A stretch of 58,047 bases of DNA from Phenylobacterium sp. (GTDB taxonomy: Bacteria > Pseudomonadota > Alphaproteobacteria > Caulobacterales > Caulobacteraceae). The first letter of the stretch is position 1. Each line of letters begins with the position of its first letter. The position numbers were made by a program, and so were the translations under genes. The notes under the pieces were generated by a model that was given only the letters and a program-made list of their open reading frames with translations, made no database searches and was not told the origin of the DNA. Shown here in pieces: positions 16,737 to 24,697 of the stretch. The DNA is taken from assembly GCF_030698145.1 (NCBI RefSeq), contig NZ_JAUYNW010000047.1, forward strand, positions 79,618-137,664, in the 5' to 3' direction.

Positions 16737-17282
16737 TCAAGCGGCCAGCGGCCAGCGCCCCAGATGGGTGTGACGGCCTCTACCCTGCTCGCTCGACACC
16801 AGGACGATCTCCCGCGCGCGCCAGGCGATCGGCGGGTCGAGCATTGTCTCCGGGATGGCGTCCTGGTCATAGGCGAAGGTGAGATGGGGAACGAAAGCGC
16901 GCGCGCCAAAGCTCAGGCCGATATCCTCGGCGGCGTGCTTCAGCCGATCGCGCAGTCCGGTCAGGGCTGCGGCCGAGCCCTCGCTGCAGCCAAGGACCAC
17001 CGAGGCGCCGCCGAAGCTGGCCGCGCCGGTGAGCACGACCTCGAACGGCGGGAAGGCGACCGCCGCGCCGATCCGCCGCGCGGTGGAGATCACCGTGTCG
17101 CGGGCTATGGGATCGGAGGCCACGCCGAGCAGGGAGAGGTGGAGCCTCGCCGGCGCGCAGGCTCGCCACCGCCGCGCGAGGCGGCGCCCCAGATCACCTT
17201 CCAGGTCGGCGATCGCAGCGGCGGCCTGTGGGTCCGGTAGGACGGCGAAATACAAGACCTCCCGCCCTCGCCCCACCTCCAC
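16737..17282 (-). CDS. thpR: RNA 2',3'-cyclic phosphodiesterase (2'-5' RNA ligase family)
   Basis: A 181-residue 2H-phosphoesterase. Both catalytic motifs are present: HLS at 48-50 (RLHLSLLG) and HLT at 133-135 (VPHLTFAYDQ). Family members open 2',3'-cyclic phosphates on RNA and can reversibly join 2'-5' ends. The start is uncertain: GTG at 17282 or 17276, or TTG near 17255 just behind GGGAGG. Twenty-two bases upstream of 17282 lies a perfect alphaproteobacterial LexA box (17304-17318), suggesting DNA-damage control. Confidence 0.88.
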   Translation of the reverse strand: MEVGRGREVLYFAVLPDPQAAAAIADLEGDLGRRLARRWRACAPARLHLSLLGVASDPIARDTVISTARRIGAAVAFPPFEVVLTGAASFGGASVVLGCSEGSAAALTGLRDRLKHAAEDIGLSFGARAFVPHLTFAYDQDAIPETMLDPPIAWRAREIVLVSSEQGRGRHTHLGRWPLAA

Positions 17283-17303
17283 GCCCCCTCACGCCATGCA
17301 TGT

Positions 17304-17318
17304 GAACAAATATAGAAC
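17304..17318 (-). promoter_or_regulatory. LexA (SOS) box
   Basis: Read on the minus strand the sequence is GTTC-TATATTT-GTTC, an exact match to the GTTC-N7-GTTC direct repeat bound by LexA in Alphaproteobacteria. It ends 22 bp before the thpR start and no other gene is oriented to use it: the GFA gene on the other side converges toward it. AT-rich spacer and flanks support a real promoter element. Confidence 0.75.
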
Positions 17319-17334
17319 ACCGATGGCGAGCCGA

Positions 17335-17751
17335 TCAAGCCGGCGGCATCGTCTCGAACTTCGGCAGGGCGGAATCCAGGTGGTCCCAGGCGTGACCGCG
17401 CACGACGTAGGTGACCACCTGCGGCTTGTAACGGCCGGGATCGTCAAGACTGGCGGCGTGGATCGTGAAGAAGTCCGGCATGGCGGCGAACGTCAGGTAG
17501 ACCGGCGACCCGCAGGTGGGACAGAAGGCCCGTGTCTTGGCGCCGCCGCTGTCGGCGACGATGTCCCAATGGGTCGCGTCGCCTTCGAGCTTCACACGCC
17601 CCCTGTCGGGGAAGGTCATGTAGGACCCGTGCCCCGTTCCGCTCTTGCGCTGGCAGTCGCGGCACTGGCAGTCGTTCGAAAATATCGGTTCGTCGGTGAT
17701 CTCATAGCGGATCGCGCCGCAGGCGCATCCGCCCGCATAGGCCTGGTTCAC
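17335..17751 (-). CDS. GFA family protein (glutathione-dependent formaldehyde-activating type)
   Basis: A 138-residue zinc-binding protein. Cysteine motifs are GGCACGAIRYEI, NDCQCRDCQRKSG and RAFCPTCGSPVY, the CENP-V/GFA arrangement with two zinc sites. The start is GTG at 17751, with CAGGAGTAAAGAC upstream, and overlaps the previous stop (GTGA). The label formaldehyde-activating is a family name; most members have no proven reaction. It ends the ArsR-led operon that begins at 19587. Confidence 0.85.
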   Translation of the reverse strand: MNQAYAGGCACGAIRYEITDEPIFSNDCQCRDCQRKSGTGHGSYMTFPDRGRVKLEGDATHWDIVADSGGAKTRAFCPTCGSPVYLTFAAMPDFFTIHAASLDDPGRYKPQVVTYVVRGHAWDHLDSALPKFETMPPA

Positions 17752-18002
17752 GTCTTTACTCCTGTTCGTCGGTTTGAGATCAGCTTGAGCCAAGGCGCCG
17801 CGTGGAAGACGCTCATCAGCAGGTGCATCGGGATCATTCCCGTCAGCGGTGACGCAGCCTCGGCCGAGCAGAGCATGTCGGCTGGCCCGCCGCCCCAGGC
17901 CGTGAGCAGCGCCATGGTCGCGAAGGTCGGCGCGGCCGCGAAGCCCAGCCAACCGGCCGCGTCGAGGGCGCGCGCGGGTTCGTCGGAACGAGCCTCGCTC
18001 AT
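17748..18002 (-). CDS. Small membrane protein of the ArsR-led operon
   Basis: An 84-residue protein, start at 18002 (MSEARSDEPARALDAAGWLG). Two hydrophobic stretches are seen: LGFAAAPTFATMALLTAW and GMIPMHLLMSVFHAAPWLKL. A conserved-looking PADMLCSA loop lies between them. It is coupled by a 4-bp overlap to the GFA gene. Similar small proteins accompany GFA and SRPBCC genes, but no function is known. Confidence 0.68.
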   Translation of the reverse strand: MSEARSDEPARALDAAGWLGFAAAPTFATMALLTAWGGGPADMLCSAEAASPLTGMIPMHLLMSVFHAAPWLKLISNRRTGVKT

Positions 18003-18034
18003 GCCGTCTCTCCTGCAATAGGGGCGGGTGGGAG

Positions 18035-18772
18035 CTATGTTTCGGCGGTCTTGAACGCGGCTTCGCCGGCGTCCGACACCTCGACCCACTTGGGACTGGG
18101 GGAGGTCTCAGCAGCGTAGCTGTCGTTCCAGTTCCACCACTTGTACGCCGGCGTCTGGGGATAGCCTTCCGGCGAGTCTTCCCAAGGCTCCTGCCGGCCG
18201 AGCGGCGTGATGTCGAGATAGTTCCAGGTGCTCCCCATCGCCTCGTCGCCGCGGGAGTTGATGAAGTAGGTGCGGAACACGCGGTCGCCGTCGCGAATGA
18301 ACACGTTCGTGCCGTGCCACTCGTCCACGCCGAAGTCGGCGTCGAAGCTGTCCGTCACGGTGTACCAGGGGATATCCCAGCCCATCCGTGTCTTCAGCCG
18401 CGCGATGTCGGCCTGAGGCGCGCGGGAGACGAAGGCGAGCGTGGTGTCGCGGGCGTTCAGATGGGCGACGTGGGCGACCTGGTCGGCCACCATGGAGCAG
18501 CCCCGGCAGGCGTGCTCAGGCCACCCGAACACGCCGGGCTCGAAGAAGGCGCGATAGACGATCAGTTGGCGGCGGCCGTCGAACAAGTCGAGCAGGCTCG
18601 CCCTGCCCTCAGGCCCGTCGAACACGTACGCTTTCTCCACGGCCATCCACGGCATCCGCCGACGCTCAGCGGCCAGGGCGTCTCGGGCGCGGGTTTGGGC
18701 CTTCTCCTTCACGAGCAACTGCTCGCGCGCGGCCTCCCACGCCTCCTGAGAGACGATCGGCGGGGTGTTCAT
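18035..18772 (-). CDS. DUF899 family thioredoxin-fold protein
   Basis: A 245-residue protein of the DUF899 family (thioredoxin-like). Marks are VSQEAWEAAREQLLVKEKA, RRMPWMAVEKAYVFDGPEG, a peroxiredoxin-like cysteine pair in PEHACRGCSMVADQVAHVAH, and the C-terminal TWNYLDITPLGRQEP. The start MNTPPIVSQ at 18772 is preferred over one five codons earlier. These proteins are often next to SRPBCC and ArsR genes, as here. A redox role is likely but untested. Confidence 0.88.
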   Translation of the reverse strand: MNTPPIVSQEAWEAAREQLLVKEKAQTRARDALAAERRRMPWMAVEKAYVFDGPEGRASLLDLFDGRRQLIVYRAFFEPGVFGWPEHACRGCSMVADQVAHVAHLNARDTTLAFVSRAPQADIARLKTRMGWDIPWYTVTDSFDADFGVDEWHGTNVFIRDGDRVFRTYFINSRGDEAMGSTWNYLDITPLGRQEPWEDSPEGYPQTPAYKWWNWNDSYAAETSPSPKWVEVSDAGEAAFKTAET

Positions 18773-18793
18773 CGTTGTGCTCCTCATGGCGGC

Positions 18794-19261
18794 TCAGGCC
18801 TGCTCCGCCGAGATGGCGTCGATGGTCCGGACGACCTTGGTCCAGCCCTCGCTCATGTTCTTGAAGGCCGACTCGTTCCTCGGGAGCACGAAGCCGGAGT
18901 GGACGAGGCGAAGGCGGGTCCCATTCTCCACGGCGGAAAGGACGAAGGTCACGATGGTGTCCAGCCGCGAGCCGTATCCGACATTCCCGTCGTGTCCGCC
19001 CTTCCAGGCGTAGGAGAGGCGTTCGTGCGGCGTCACCTCCAACACCTCGCAGTGAATGACGCCATCCCACGCCCCGGCCGGCGAGGTCTGGTAGGTGAAA
19101 CGCGTCCCGACCGCGGGCTGGAAGCCGATGGGCTGCATCTTCAGCCATCGGCCCATCATTCCCGGCAGGGTGAGGGTCTTCCACACCACCGCAGGGGCGT
19201 GGGGAAACACCTCGTCGACAACAATCTCGCGGCTGCCGGCCATGGTCGCGGCGTCGTTCAT
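18794..19261 (-). CDS. SRPBCC (AHSA1-like) protein
   Basis: A 155-residue START/AHSA1-fold protein. Typical blocks are VVDEVFPHAPAVVWKTLTLP, MMGRWL, HCEVLEVTPHERLSYAWKGG and TFVLSAVENGTRLRLVHSGF. Such proteins bind hydrophobic ligands; ArsR-SRPBCC pairs are a common two-gene unit. The start overlaps the ArsR stop by 4 bp (ATGA). Confidence 0.9.
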   Translation of the reverse strand: MNDAATMAGSREIVVDEVFPHAPAVVWKTLTLPGMMGRWLKMQPIGFQPAVGTRFTYQTSPAGAWDGVIHCEVLEVTPHERLSYAWKGGHDGNVGYGSRLDTIVTFVLSAVENGTRLRLVHSGFVLPRNESAFKNMSEGWTKVVRTIDAISAEQA

Positions 19262-19587
19262 GGATCAATCTCCTCCAGGAGGTCTCTGAGGTTGTCGAGA
19301 CGGCCGCGCCAGAACACGGCGTAGTGGCTCATCCAATCGACGAGCGGCGCGAGGCCCTCAGGCTGGGCGCGGTAATAGACGTTGCGGCCCTCGGGGCGCT
19401 CGGCCACCAGGCCCGCCTGCTTCAAGGACTTGAGGTGCTGGGAGATGGCGCCCTGGGTGACGCCGCTTCCCCGCGTCAGTTCGGCCACCGTGATTTCGGC
19501 GGAACCCGCGACGCGTTCGAACACCGCGCGCCGCGTGGGATCGGCGAGCGTGCGCATGACGGTGTTGACGGTGGCGGCTTCGATCAT
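19258..19587 (-). CDS. ArsR-family transcriptional repressor
   Basis: A 109-residue winged-helix repressor: MRTLADPTRRAVFERVAG, VAELTRGSGVTQGAISQHLKSL, LVAERPEGRNVYYRAQPEGL. The DPTRRAVFE and SQHLK blocks define the SRPBCC-linked ArsR subgroup; the metal-binding CxC of arsenic/cadmium sensors is absent, so the inducer is probably not a metal. No Shine-Dalgarno sequence precedes the ATG at 19587, and two operator-like repeats begin 9 bp upstream, so transcription may start very near the ATG. Confidence 0.92.
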   Translation of the reverse strand: MIEAATVNTVMRTLADPTRRAVFERVAGSAEITVAELTRGSGVTQGAISQHLKSLKQAGLVAERPEGRNVYYRAQPEGLAPLVDWMSHYAVFWRGRLDNLRDLLEEIDP

Positions 19588-19595
19588 GCCAACAC

Positions 19596-19629
19596 ATTAG
19601 TCAGTGCTAATTGATTAGTCCAGCCTAAT
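19596..19629. promoter_or_regulatory. Two tandem ATTAG-N6-CTAAT operators
   Basis: Two perfect inverted repeats occur back to back: ATTAG-TCAGTG-CTAAT (19596-19611) and ATTAG-TCCAGC-CTAAT (19614-19629), start-to-start spacing 18 bp. They sit just upstream of the ArsR ATG (19587) and are AT-rich against a GC-rich background. The arrangement is what a dimeric autorepressor would use; binding by the adjacent ArsR protein is inference. Confidence 0.7.
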
Positions 19630-19657
19630 TTATCTCCCAGCCGACGCCAACCGGGCC

Positions 19658-21208
19658 TCAGTCTATCCGATAGATCGTGGCGATCGCATCGAGAGCGGGG
19701 CTGAAGGGGGCCGGCAAGACCACCGGGCCGGCCGCCGTGAAGTCCAGCAGTACGTCCTTGGCCGCCGAATAGGACGGCCACTTCAGTCGCCCGCCGCCGT
19801 TCGGATCGCCGCGCCGGGCGAAGTCCGACCAATAGGCGCTCATCGCCGCGGCGACGGGCCTGTCCTCCTCCCCGGTAGGCCAGTTGGAGGCGTTCAGGTT
19901 GCCGAACACATACTGGCGCTCCGAGGCGTGGGGGGCGCCCTTGAACCGTTCGCGGATCGACGCGGACTGGAACGAGAAGCGATAGAGGTAGGTCGGGTAG
20001 CCGTTCTGCGCATGCCGCGCGGCGAGATACCGGGCCGGTTCGCTGAACACCAGATCGCTGACCGCGCGAAGCTCGAACGCCGCGTCGTCGCCATAGGCCA
20101 CCTTGACGCGCGCCATCCTCTCCGGCTGCGCCTTGGTCGCGCGGGTGCGCACGTCGTCGAACATGGGCGCCTGGAAGGGGATCTCGAGGCTGTTGTAACC
20201 GACCAGGTAAGGGATCTTGGCCTCCGCGCCCTTCTCGAAGGCCTCGTCGACATCCATGGTCTGGAGCCTGCCGTCGATGATCGGGCCGCCGTCCACCAAA
20301 GGATTCGCGGCGCCGGCGGCGATGATCCGCTCGGCGGGAACGGCCCTCAGCGCCGCGGCGCTGTCGGTCTTCACGCCCAAGGATTCCATGAAGGCCTGGC
20401 CCTGGGTCTCCGCCGAGGGAACGCCGTCGGCGTTGACGCTCTGCAGACGGCTCGATCTTTCCCGGCCGATCCCGGACTGGGAGATCGCCCGGTGAAACAG
20501 CCCGCGCGTCATCGGCGAGATCATCAGGTGATTGACCGCCGCCCCGCCGGCGGACTCACCGAAGATCGTGACGTTCTTCGGATCACCGCCGAAGGCGCGG
20601 ATATTCCGCTGGACCCATTTGAGCGCGGCAATCTGATCCATCAGAGCGTAGTTGCCCACCAACTCGCCGCCCGCCTCGGCGGTCAGGGCCGGATGGGCGA
20701 AAAAGCCGAGCCGGCCCAGCCGGTAGTTCAGCGTCACCAGCACCACGCCCTGCCGCGCCAAGTGGCCGCCGTCATAGAGCGGCGCGCTGCTTGAGCCGGC
20801 CACGTAGCCGCCGCCATAGATCCACACCATCACCGGCAAGGGACGCGCCGATCGCTCGGCCGGCGCCCAGACGTTGAGCGTCAGGCAGTCCTCGCTGATG
20901 GGCCCGCGACCGACACCATTGTCCTTGGTGTCGGCCGGCTGCTGACAGATGGCGCCAAACTGGTCGGCGGCGTGCACGCCGCTCCAGGCCGCCGCGGGCT
21001 GCGGCGGGCGCCAGCGTAGGTCGCCGACCGGCGGCGCGGCGAAGGGTATGCCCTTGAACGCGACGACATCGCGATCGACGGAACCCTTGAGCTCGCCCGT
21101 GTCGACCCGCACGAGGTCACGCTGCGCGCCCGCGGCCAGGCCGGGGGACGACGCGAGCAGCGCCACGCCAGCGATCGAGGCCAGCGCGAGGGTGTTTTGA
21201 CGCTTCAT
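19658..21208 (-). CDS. Type B carboxylesterase, secreted
   Basis: A 516-residue alpha/beta hydrolase with a Sec signal (LALASIAGVALLASSPGLA). The nucleophile elbow is FGESAGG with Ser219; oxyanion-hole block VMVWIYGGGYVAGS and the EDCLTLNVWAP signature of type B esterases are present. It starts on the base overlapping the TonB receptor stop (TGATG), so the two form an operon. The enzyme probably removes acyl or feruloyl groups from a polymer-derived ligand that the receptor imports; this is inference from context. Confidence 0.92.
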   Translation of the reverse strand: MKRQNTLALASIAGVALLASSPGLAAGAQRDLVRVDTGELKGSVDRDVVAFKGIPFAAPPVGDLRWRPPQPAAAWSGVHAADQFGAICQQPADTKDNGVGRGPISEDCLTLNVWAPAERSARPLPVMVWIYGGGYVAGSSSAPLYDGGHLARQGVVLVTLNYRLGRLGFFAHPALTAEAGGELVGNYALMDQIAALKWVQRNIRAFGGDPKNVTIFGESAGGAAVNHLMISPMTRGLFHRAISQSGIGRERSSRLQSVNADGVPSAETQGQAFMESLGVKTDSAAALRAVPAERIIAAGAANPLVDGGPIIDGRLQTMDVDEAFEKGAEAKIPYLVGYNSLEIPFQAPMFDDVRTRATKAQPERMARVKVAYGDDAAFELRAVSDLVFSEPARYLAARHAQNGYPTYLYRFSFQSASIRERFKGAPHASERQYVFGNLNASNWPTGEEDRPVAAAMSAYWSDFARRGDPNGGGRLKWPSYSAAKDVLLDFTAAGPVVLPAPFSPALDAIATIYRID

Positions 21209-23412
21209 CAGAACTTGGCCCCGACCCGGACGCCGTAGGTGCGCGGATCGGCGAAGATCGCGGTGCCGGCGAAACTCGTCGAAACCGATCCCAGGGTGAT
21301 CTCGTCCTCGATGTTCTTGAGATAGCCCTGGACGTAGTAGCGGTCCTGCGGCGCCGTGTAAGTCAGCGTCAGGTCGGTCTTGTGGAAGCTCGGCTGGCGG
21401 AACTGCACCACCGAGGTGAAGTCGGTCAGCACATAGGACTGGCTCAGCCGGACGCGGGCAGAAGCCTCGAGGCGGCCGCCGTTCTCCAGTGGATAGGTGA
21501 AGTTGTATCCGGCCGAGGCGGTGACCTTGGGCGAGCGGTCGAGCGGCCGGCCGGCAAAGTCGACACCCGGCGTCGGCAGGAACCGCGAATAGCGGGCGTC
21601 CAGGTAGTTGAAGGCCAGGTCGATGCGGTGGTTCTCGTTCGGCTGGATGTTCGCCTCGAGCTCCAGCCCGTCGATCTTGGCGGCGCCGGCGTTGGTGGTG
21701 ACCTGGCAGGGTCCGCCGCAGATGTTCGACGTCGAGCTGAGCTGCAAGCCCTTGTAGTCATAGTGGAAAATCGAGGCGTTCAGGCGCACGCGGTTGTCGG
21801 CGAACCGCGTCTTGATACCGGCCTCGTAGGCCGTCACCGTTTCCGGCGCGTAGTAGAGGACGTCGGCGGTGAACCCGCAGAACGGGCCTGTGCCGATCTC
21901 GCAGCCGTCGTTGAAGCCGCCCGCCTTGTAGCCGGTGGAGACGACGCCATAGATCATCGTCGCGCCGAAATCGTAGTCCGCGCCCAATCGCCAGATGACC
22001 TTCTCGAAACTCCGCTCGGCGTTGTTCTGCTGGGTGGGAATGGTCCCGACCGGCGCGGGGAAGATGATGACGGTCTGGCCCACTCTCGACTTCTCGTCGC
22101 TGGAATAGCGGATCCCGGCGGTCAGCTTGAGGCCGGGAATGACTTCGAAGTTCGCCTGCCCGAACACGCCCTTCGACACCGCTATGGTCGGGTCCTGCGG
22201 GAACCCGAAGGCCAGGGCTCCGGGGATGAACGGCGGCTGCAGGATGAATGCCGCGATCCCGGACCGTTCCTTGAAATAGTAGCCCCCCGCCTGGGCGGTG
22301 ATGCGGCCACCGTCGTCATAGGCGAAGCGCAGTTCCTGGGAGTTCTGCCAGTACTCGCCGTCGAACCGCACCGGCGTGGAGACCGGGGCGCCGAGGTCGG
22401 CCTGCAGGTCGTTGTGCTGGCTGAGTTCGCGATAGGACCCGAGATAGGACATCACCACCGGGCCCATGTCCCAGGTGAGGTCGGCCGTCACGCCCCAGGT
22501 GTCGTTGTCGCTGTCGGTGTCGACGCCGGGCGCGTAGGTCAGGGTGCGCGCGGCCTTCGAGTCCAGGTCGACATGGAGCGGGGCCTGGCCCGCCACGAAC
22601 GGGCCGGTGAAGAAGTTGCTGAGGCGGACAGAGCTGAAGCCGGTTCCGGTCATGCGGGAATAGTCGCCGCGAACGACCAGGTTGATCGACGGCGTGATGT
22701 CGATCATCGCCGAGAGCCGGCCCGAGAGATTGTCCTTGAACGGGCTTATGCCGAACGGCGATGCGACGCCCTTGCGGATGTAGTTGTCGCGGCGTTCCAG
22801 GTTCACCGCCGCGCGCAGCGCGATGGCGTCGTTGACCGGCACATTGACCATGCCGCTCGCCTGCACCGTCCCGAAATTGCCATAGGCCCCGTCGGCCGAA
22901 GCCTGGAATTCGTGCTTGGGCTTGGCGGAGATCACGTTGATCACGCCCGCCGTGGTGTTGCGGCCGTACAGGGTGCCTTGCGGCCCGCGCAGCACCTCGA
23001 CGCGTTCGAGGTCGAAGAAACTGACCTCCTGCGCCTGCGGCCGGGCGATATAGACGCCGTCCTGAAGGAAGGCGACCGAAGGATCGCCCTTCTCCGTGGT
23101 GTCGGTGCTGGTGATCCCGCGGATCGTGATCTGGATGCCGACGAACGCCCGGTCGATGGACAGGTTGGGCACCACGTCGGACAGGTTCAGCGGGTTGGTG
23201 ACGCCGGAGTCGCGCAGCACGTCCGGGCTGACCGCCGAGAGCGCGATGGGCGTCTTCGAGGCCAGCGATTCCGTGCGGTTCGCGGTGACGACGATCTCGT
23301 CCAAGGCGACCGACTGAGCGCCGTCGCCCGCCTTCTGCGCATGGGCCCCGCTCGCGACGCTCAGCGCCGCCAGGCAAGCCGTGGCCCATAGTGAAGCCCT
23401 GACACCGTTCAT
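21208..23412 (-). CDS. TonB-dependent receptor (esterase-linked)
   Basis: A 734-residue receptor starting at 23412 (MNGVRASLWATACLAALSVA), with GAGGGGGACGAA upstream; a longer in-frame start at 23493 spans the operator region and is rejected. The signal peptide ends at AHAQ, the TonB box is LDEIVVTANR, the plug contains LRGPQGTLYGRNTTAGVINV, and the barrel ends in VRVGAKF. It shares an operon with the carboxylesterase. Twin LacI-type operators lie 67-102 bp upstream, a feature of carbohydrate-utilisation receptors in Caulobacter and Xanthomonas. Confidence 0.95.
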   Translation of the reverse strand: MNGVRASLWATACLAALSVASGAHAQKAGDGAQSVALDEIVVTANRTESLASKTPIALSAVSPDVLRDSGVTNPLNLSDVVPNLSIDRAFVGIQITIRGITSTDTTEKGDPSVAFLQDGVYIARPQAQEVSFFDLERVEVLRGPQGTLYGRNTTAGVINVISAKPKHEFQASADGAYGNFGTVQASGMVNVPVNDAIALRAAVNLERRDNYIRKGVASPFGISPFKDNLSGRLSAMIDITPSINLVVRGDYSRMTGTGFSSVRLSNFFTGPFVAGQAPLHVDLDSKAARTLTYAPGVDTDSDNDTWGVTADLTWDMGPVVMSYLGSYRELSQHNDLQADLGAPVSTPVRFDGEYWQNSQELRFAYDDGGRITAQAGGYYFKERSGIAAFILQPPFIPGALAFGFPQDPTIAVSKGVFGQANFEVIPGLKLTAGIRYSSDEKSRVGQTVIIFPAPVGTIPTQQNNAERSFEKVIWRLGADYDFGATMIYGVVSTGYKAGGFNDGCEIGTGPFCGFTADVLYYAPETVTAYEAGIKTRFADNRVRLNASIFHYDYKGLQLSSTSNICGGPCQVTTNAGAAKIDGLELEANIQPNENHRIDLAFNYLDARYSRFLPTPGVDFAGRPLDRSPKVTASAGYNFTYPLENGGRLEASARVRLSQSYVLTDFTSVVQFRQPSFHKTDLTLTYTAPQDRYYVQGYLKNIEDEITLGSVSTSFAGTAIFADPRTYGVRVGAKF

Positions 23413-23478
23413 TTCGTCCCCCTCCGACACGTTGGTCCCGCGATGTGGGTGGCTTCTAGCGCCCTTGCCCACAGCAGC

Positions 23479-23514
23479 TGATAACGATGTCAACGCGAAT
23501 TGGTATCGTTGTCA
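23479..23514. promoter_or_regulatory. Two LacI-family operator-like sites
   Basis: TGATAACGATGTCA (23479-23492) and TGGTATCGTTGTCA (23501-23514) each match the LacI-family core TGnnAnCGnTnnCA at every fixed base. Their centres are 22 bp apart, two helical turns, and they lie upstream of the TonB receptor-esterase operon. No LacI-type gene is in the window, so the regulator must be encoded elsewhere. Confidence 0.6.
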
Positions 23515-23625
23515 ATCCCAGATAATTTAACCTTCAAATATCTCCATCAGCGGAGACTTCTGCGTGGTTGAGATCATCGGGCGGGCCGGGACGGCGGCGC
23601 TGGCGGTGTCGAGGCCCTGCCCCTT

Positions 23626-24300
23626 TCAGGCGCTCGGCGCTCGCGATCCATAGGCCGCAAGGAAAACGCGAACGCTGTCGACGGCGTGACGACGCAGCGC
23701 CTCCGGCTCTGGGATGGATTCATCGCCCAGCAGCATCGCGCTGTTCACGGGCTCGCCCATGACCAGCCAGTTGAAATGGGACGCCGCGGCGCGCGGGTCT
23801 TCGATTCCAAGCAGGCCCCGCTCGGTCCAGCGCGCGAACGCCGCCGCCAGGCCGGCGACGGAGCGGCCGGGGCCACCGTCATAGAGCGCCCGCCCCAGCG
23901 CCGGGAAACGGTTGGCCTCGCCGATCACCAGGCGGCGAAGTTGCATCAGCCGAGGTGTCAGCACGACCGTGAGCTGGCGCTCGGCGTAGGCCAATAGCTG
24001 TTTCTCGGGATCGTCCTGCTCGCCCAGATCGGCGATCTCGCGTTGGACCTTGTCGCCCGCGGCGCCGGTCATGCCGCCGACGATTTCGACGAACAGCGCC
24101 TCCTTGCTCTCGAACTGCTTGTAGACGGTCTGCTTGGACACCTCGGCCTGGGCGGCGACCTCGTCCATGCTGGCGCCGAGATAGCCGTGCCGAAGGAAAA
24201 TCTCCGTGGCGGCGTCGAGGATCGCCGCGCGCTTGCGCTCGGAGCGGCCCGGTTCCCTCCCCGGTTCCTCACGCTCCAAAGGGATACTCGCCTTCACCAT
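23626..24300 (-). CDS. TetR/AcrR family regulator
   Basis: A 224-residue regulator: AAILDAATEIFLRHGYLGAS, MDEVAAQAEVSKQTVYKQFE, SKEALFVEIVGGMTG, followed by an AefR-type C-terminal domain (TVVLTPRLMQLRRLVIGEAN, FPALGRALYDGGPGR). It faces the two-gene unit starting at 24377, with a perfect palindrome between them, so autoregulation and control of that unit are likely. AefR-like TetR proteins often control solvent or quorum-related genes; the ligand here is unknown. Confidence 0.93.
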   Translation of the reverse strand: MVKASIPLEREEPGREPGRSERKRAAILDAATEIFLRHGYLGASMDEVAAQAEVSKQTVYKQFESKEALFVEIVGGMTGAAGDKVQREIADLGEQDDPEKQLLAYAERQLTVVLTPRLMQLRRLVIGEANRFPALGRALYDGGPGRSVAGLAAAFARWTERGLLGIEDPRAAASHFNWLVMGEPVNSAMLLGDESIPEPEALRRHAVDSVRVFLAAYGSRAPSA

Positions 24301-24331
24301 CGTCCTTCGCCAGCCTCGATTGACTTCTAGT

Positions 24332-24346
24332 ACTGGACCGTCCAGT
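24332..24346. promoter_or_regulatory. Palindromic TetR-type operator
   Basis: ACTGGAC-C-GTCCAGT is a perfect 15-bp palindrome in the 76-bp gap between the TetR start (24300) and the divergent gene start (24377). It is centred about 39 bp from the TetR ATG and 38 bp from the other. Position and symmetry make it the obvious site for the adjacent regulator. Confidence 0.65.
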
Positions 24347-24376
24347 TCTATTCAAGACTGGAGATGGAGAGTGTCG

Positions 24377-24697
24377 ATGAACACGATGCGCCAGGAACGC
24401 CGGACCGCGTCGTGCCGATACGGCCAGGTCGCGTTCGACGTGGCGGGCCCGCGCAACTCGCCGATGGCCCTCGAGTTCAAGGGCGGCCATTGGCTGAGTG
24501 TCTATCGGGACCGCCTGCCGGGGCGCGCGCCGCCGGTGGACGAACGGACCATGACCGCCGAGAAGCCGGAGGGCGTCGAGCTGCTGGGCGGCCTCCCCAG
24601 CTATCCGAGCCACTCCGGCAGGTTCATGTGGCGGCTGATGAAGGCGTGGGTGGCGATGGGCTTCCGCATCCCCAAGGTCGAGGGCGTGCCCGCATGA
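24377..24697 (+). CDS. Hypothetical protein, 106 residues
   Basis: The start at 24377 (MNTMRQERRTASCRYGQVAF) lies after GGAGATGGAGAGTGTCG. The protein appears soluble, with FKGGHWLSVYRDRLPGR and a C-terminal SGRFMWRLMKAWVAMGFR segment. No family is recognised with confidence. It overlaps the DUF6958 gene by 4 bp (ATGA) and is divergent from a TetR gene across a palindrome. Together with the FMN-reductase relic downstream it may once have formed a small detoxification operon. Confidence 0.62.
   Translation: MNTMRQERRTASCRYGQVAFDVAGPRNSPMALEFKGGHWLSVYRDRLPGRAPPVDERTMTAEKPEGVELLGGLPSYPSHSGRFMWRLMKAWVAMGFRIPKVEGVPA

Noticed and set aside
21382..23391. Plus-strand open frame opposite the second TonB receptor
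   Set aside because: Antisense shadow; low-complexity Ala/Gly/Arg/Val sequence.
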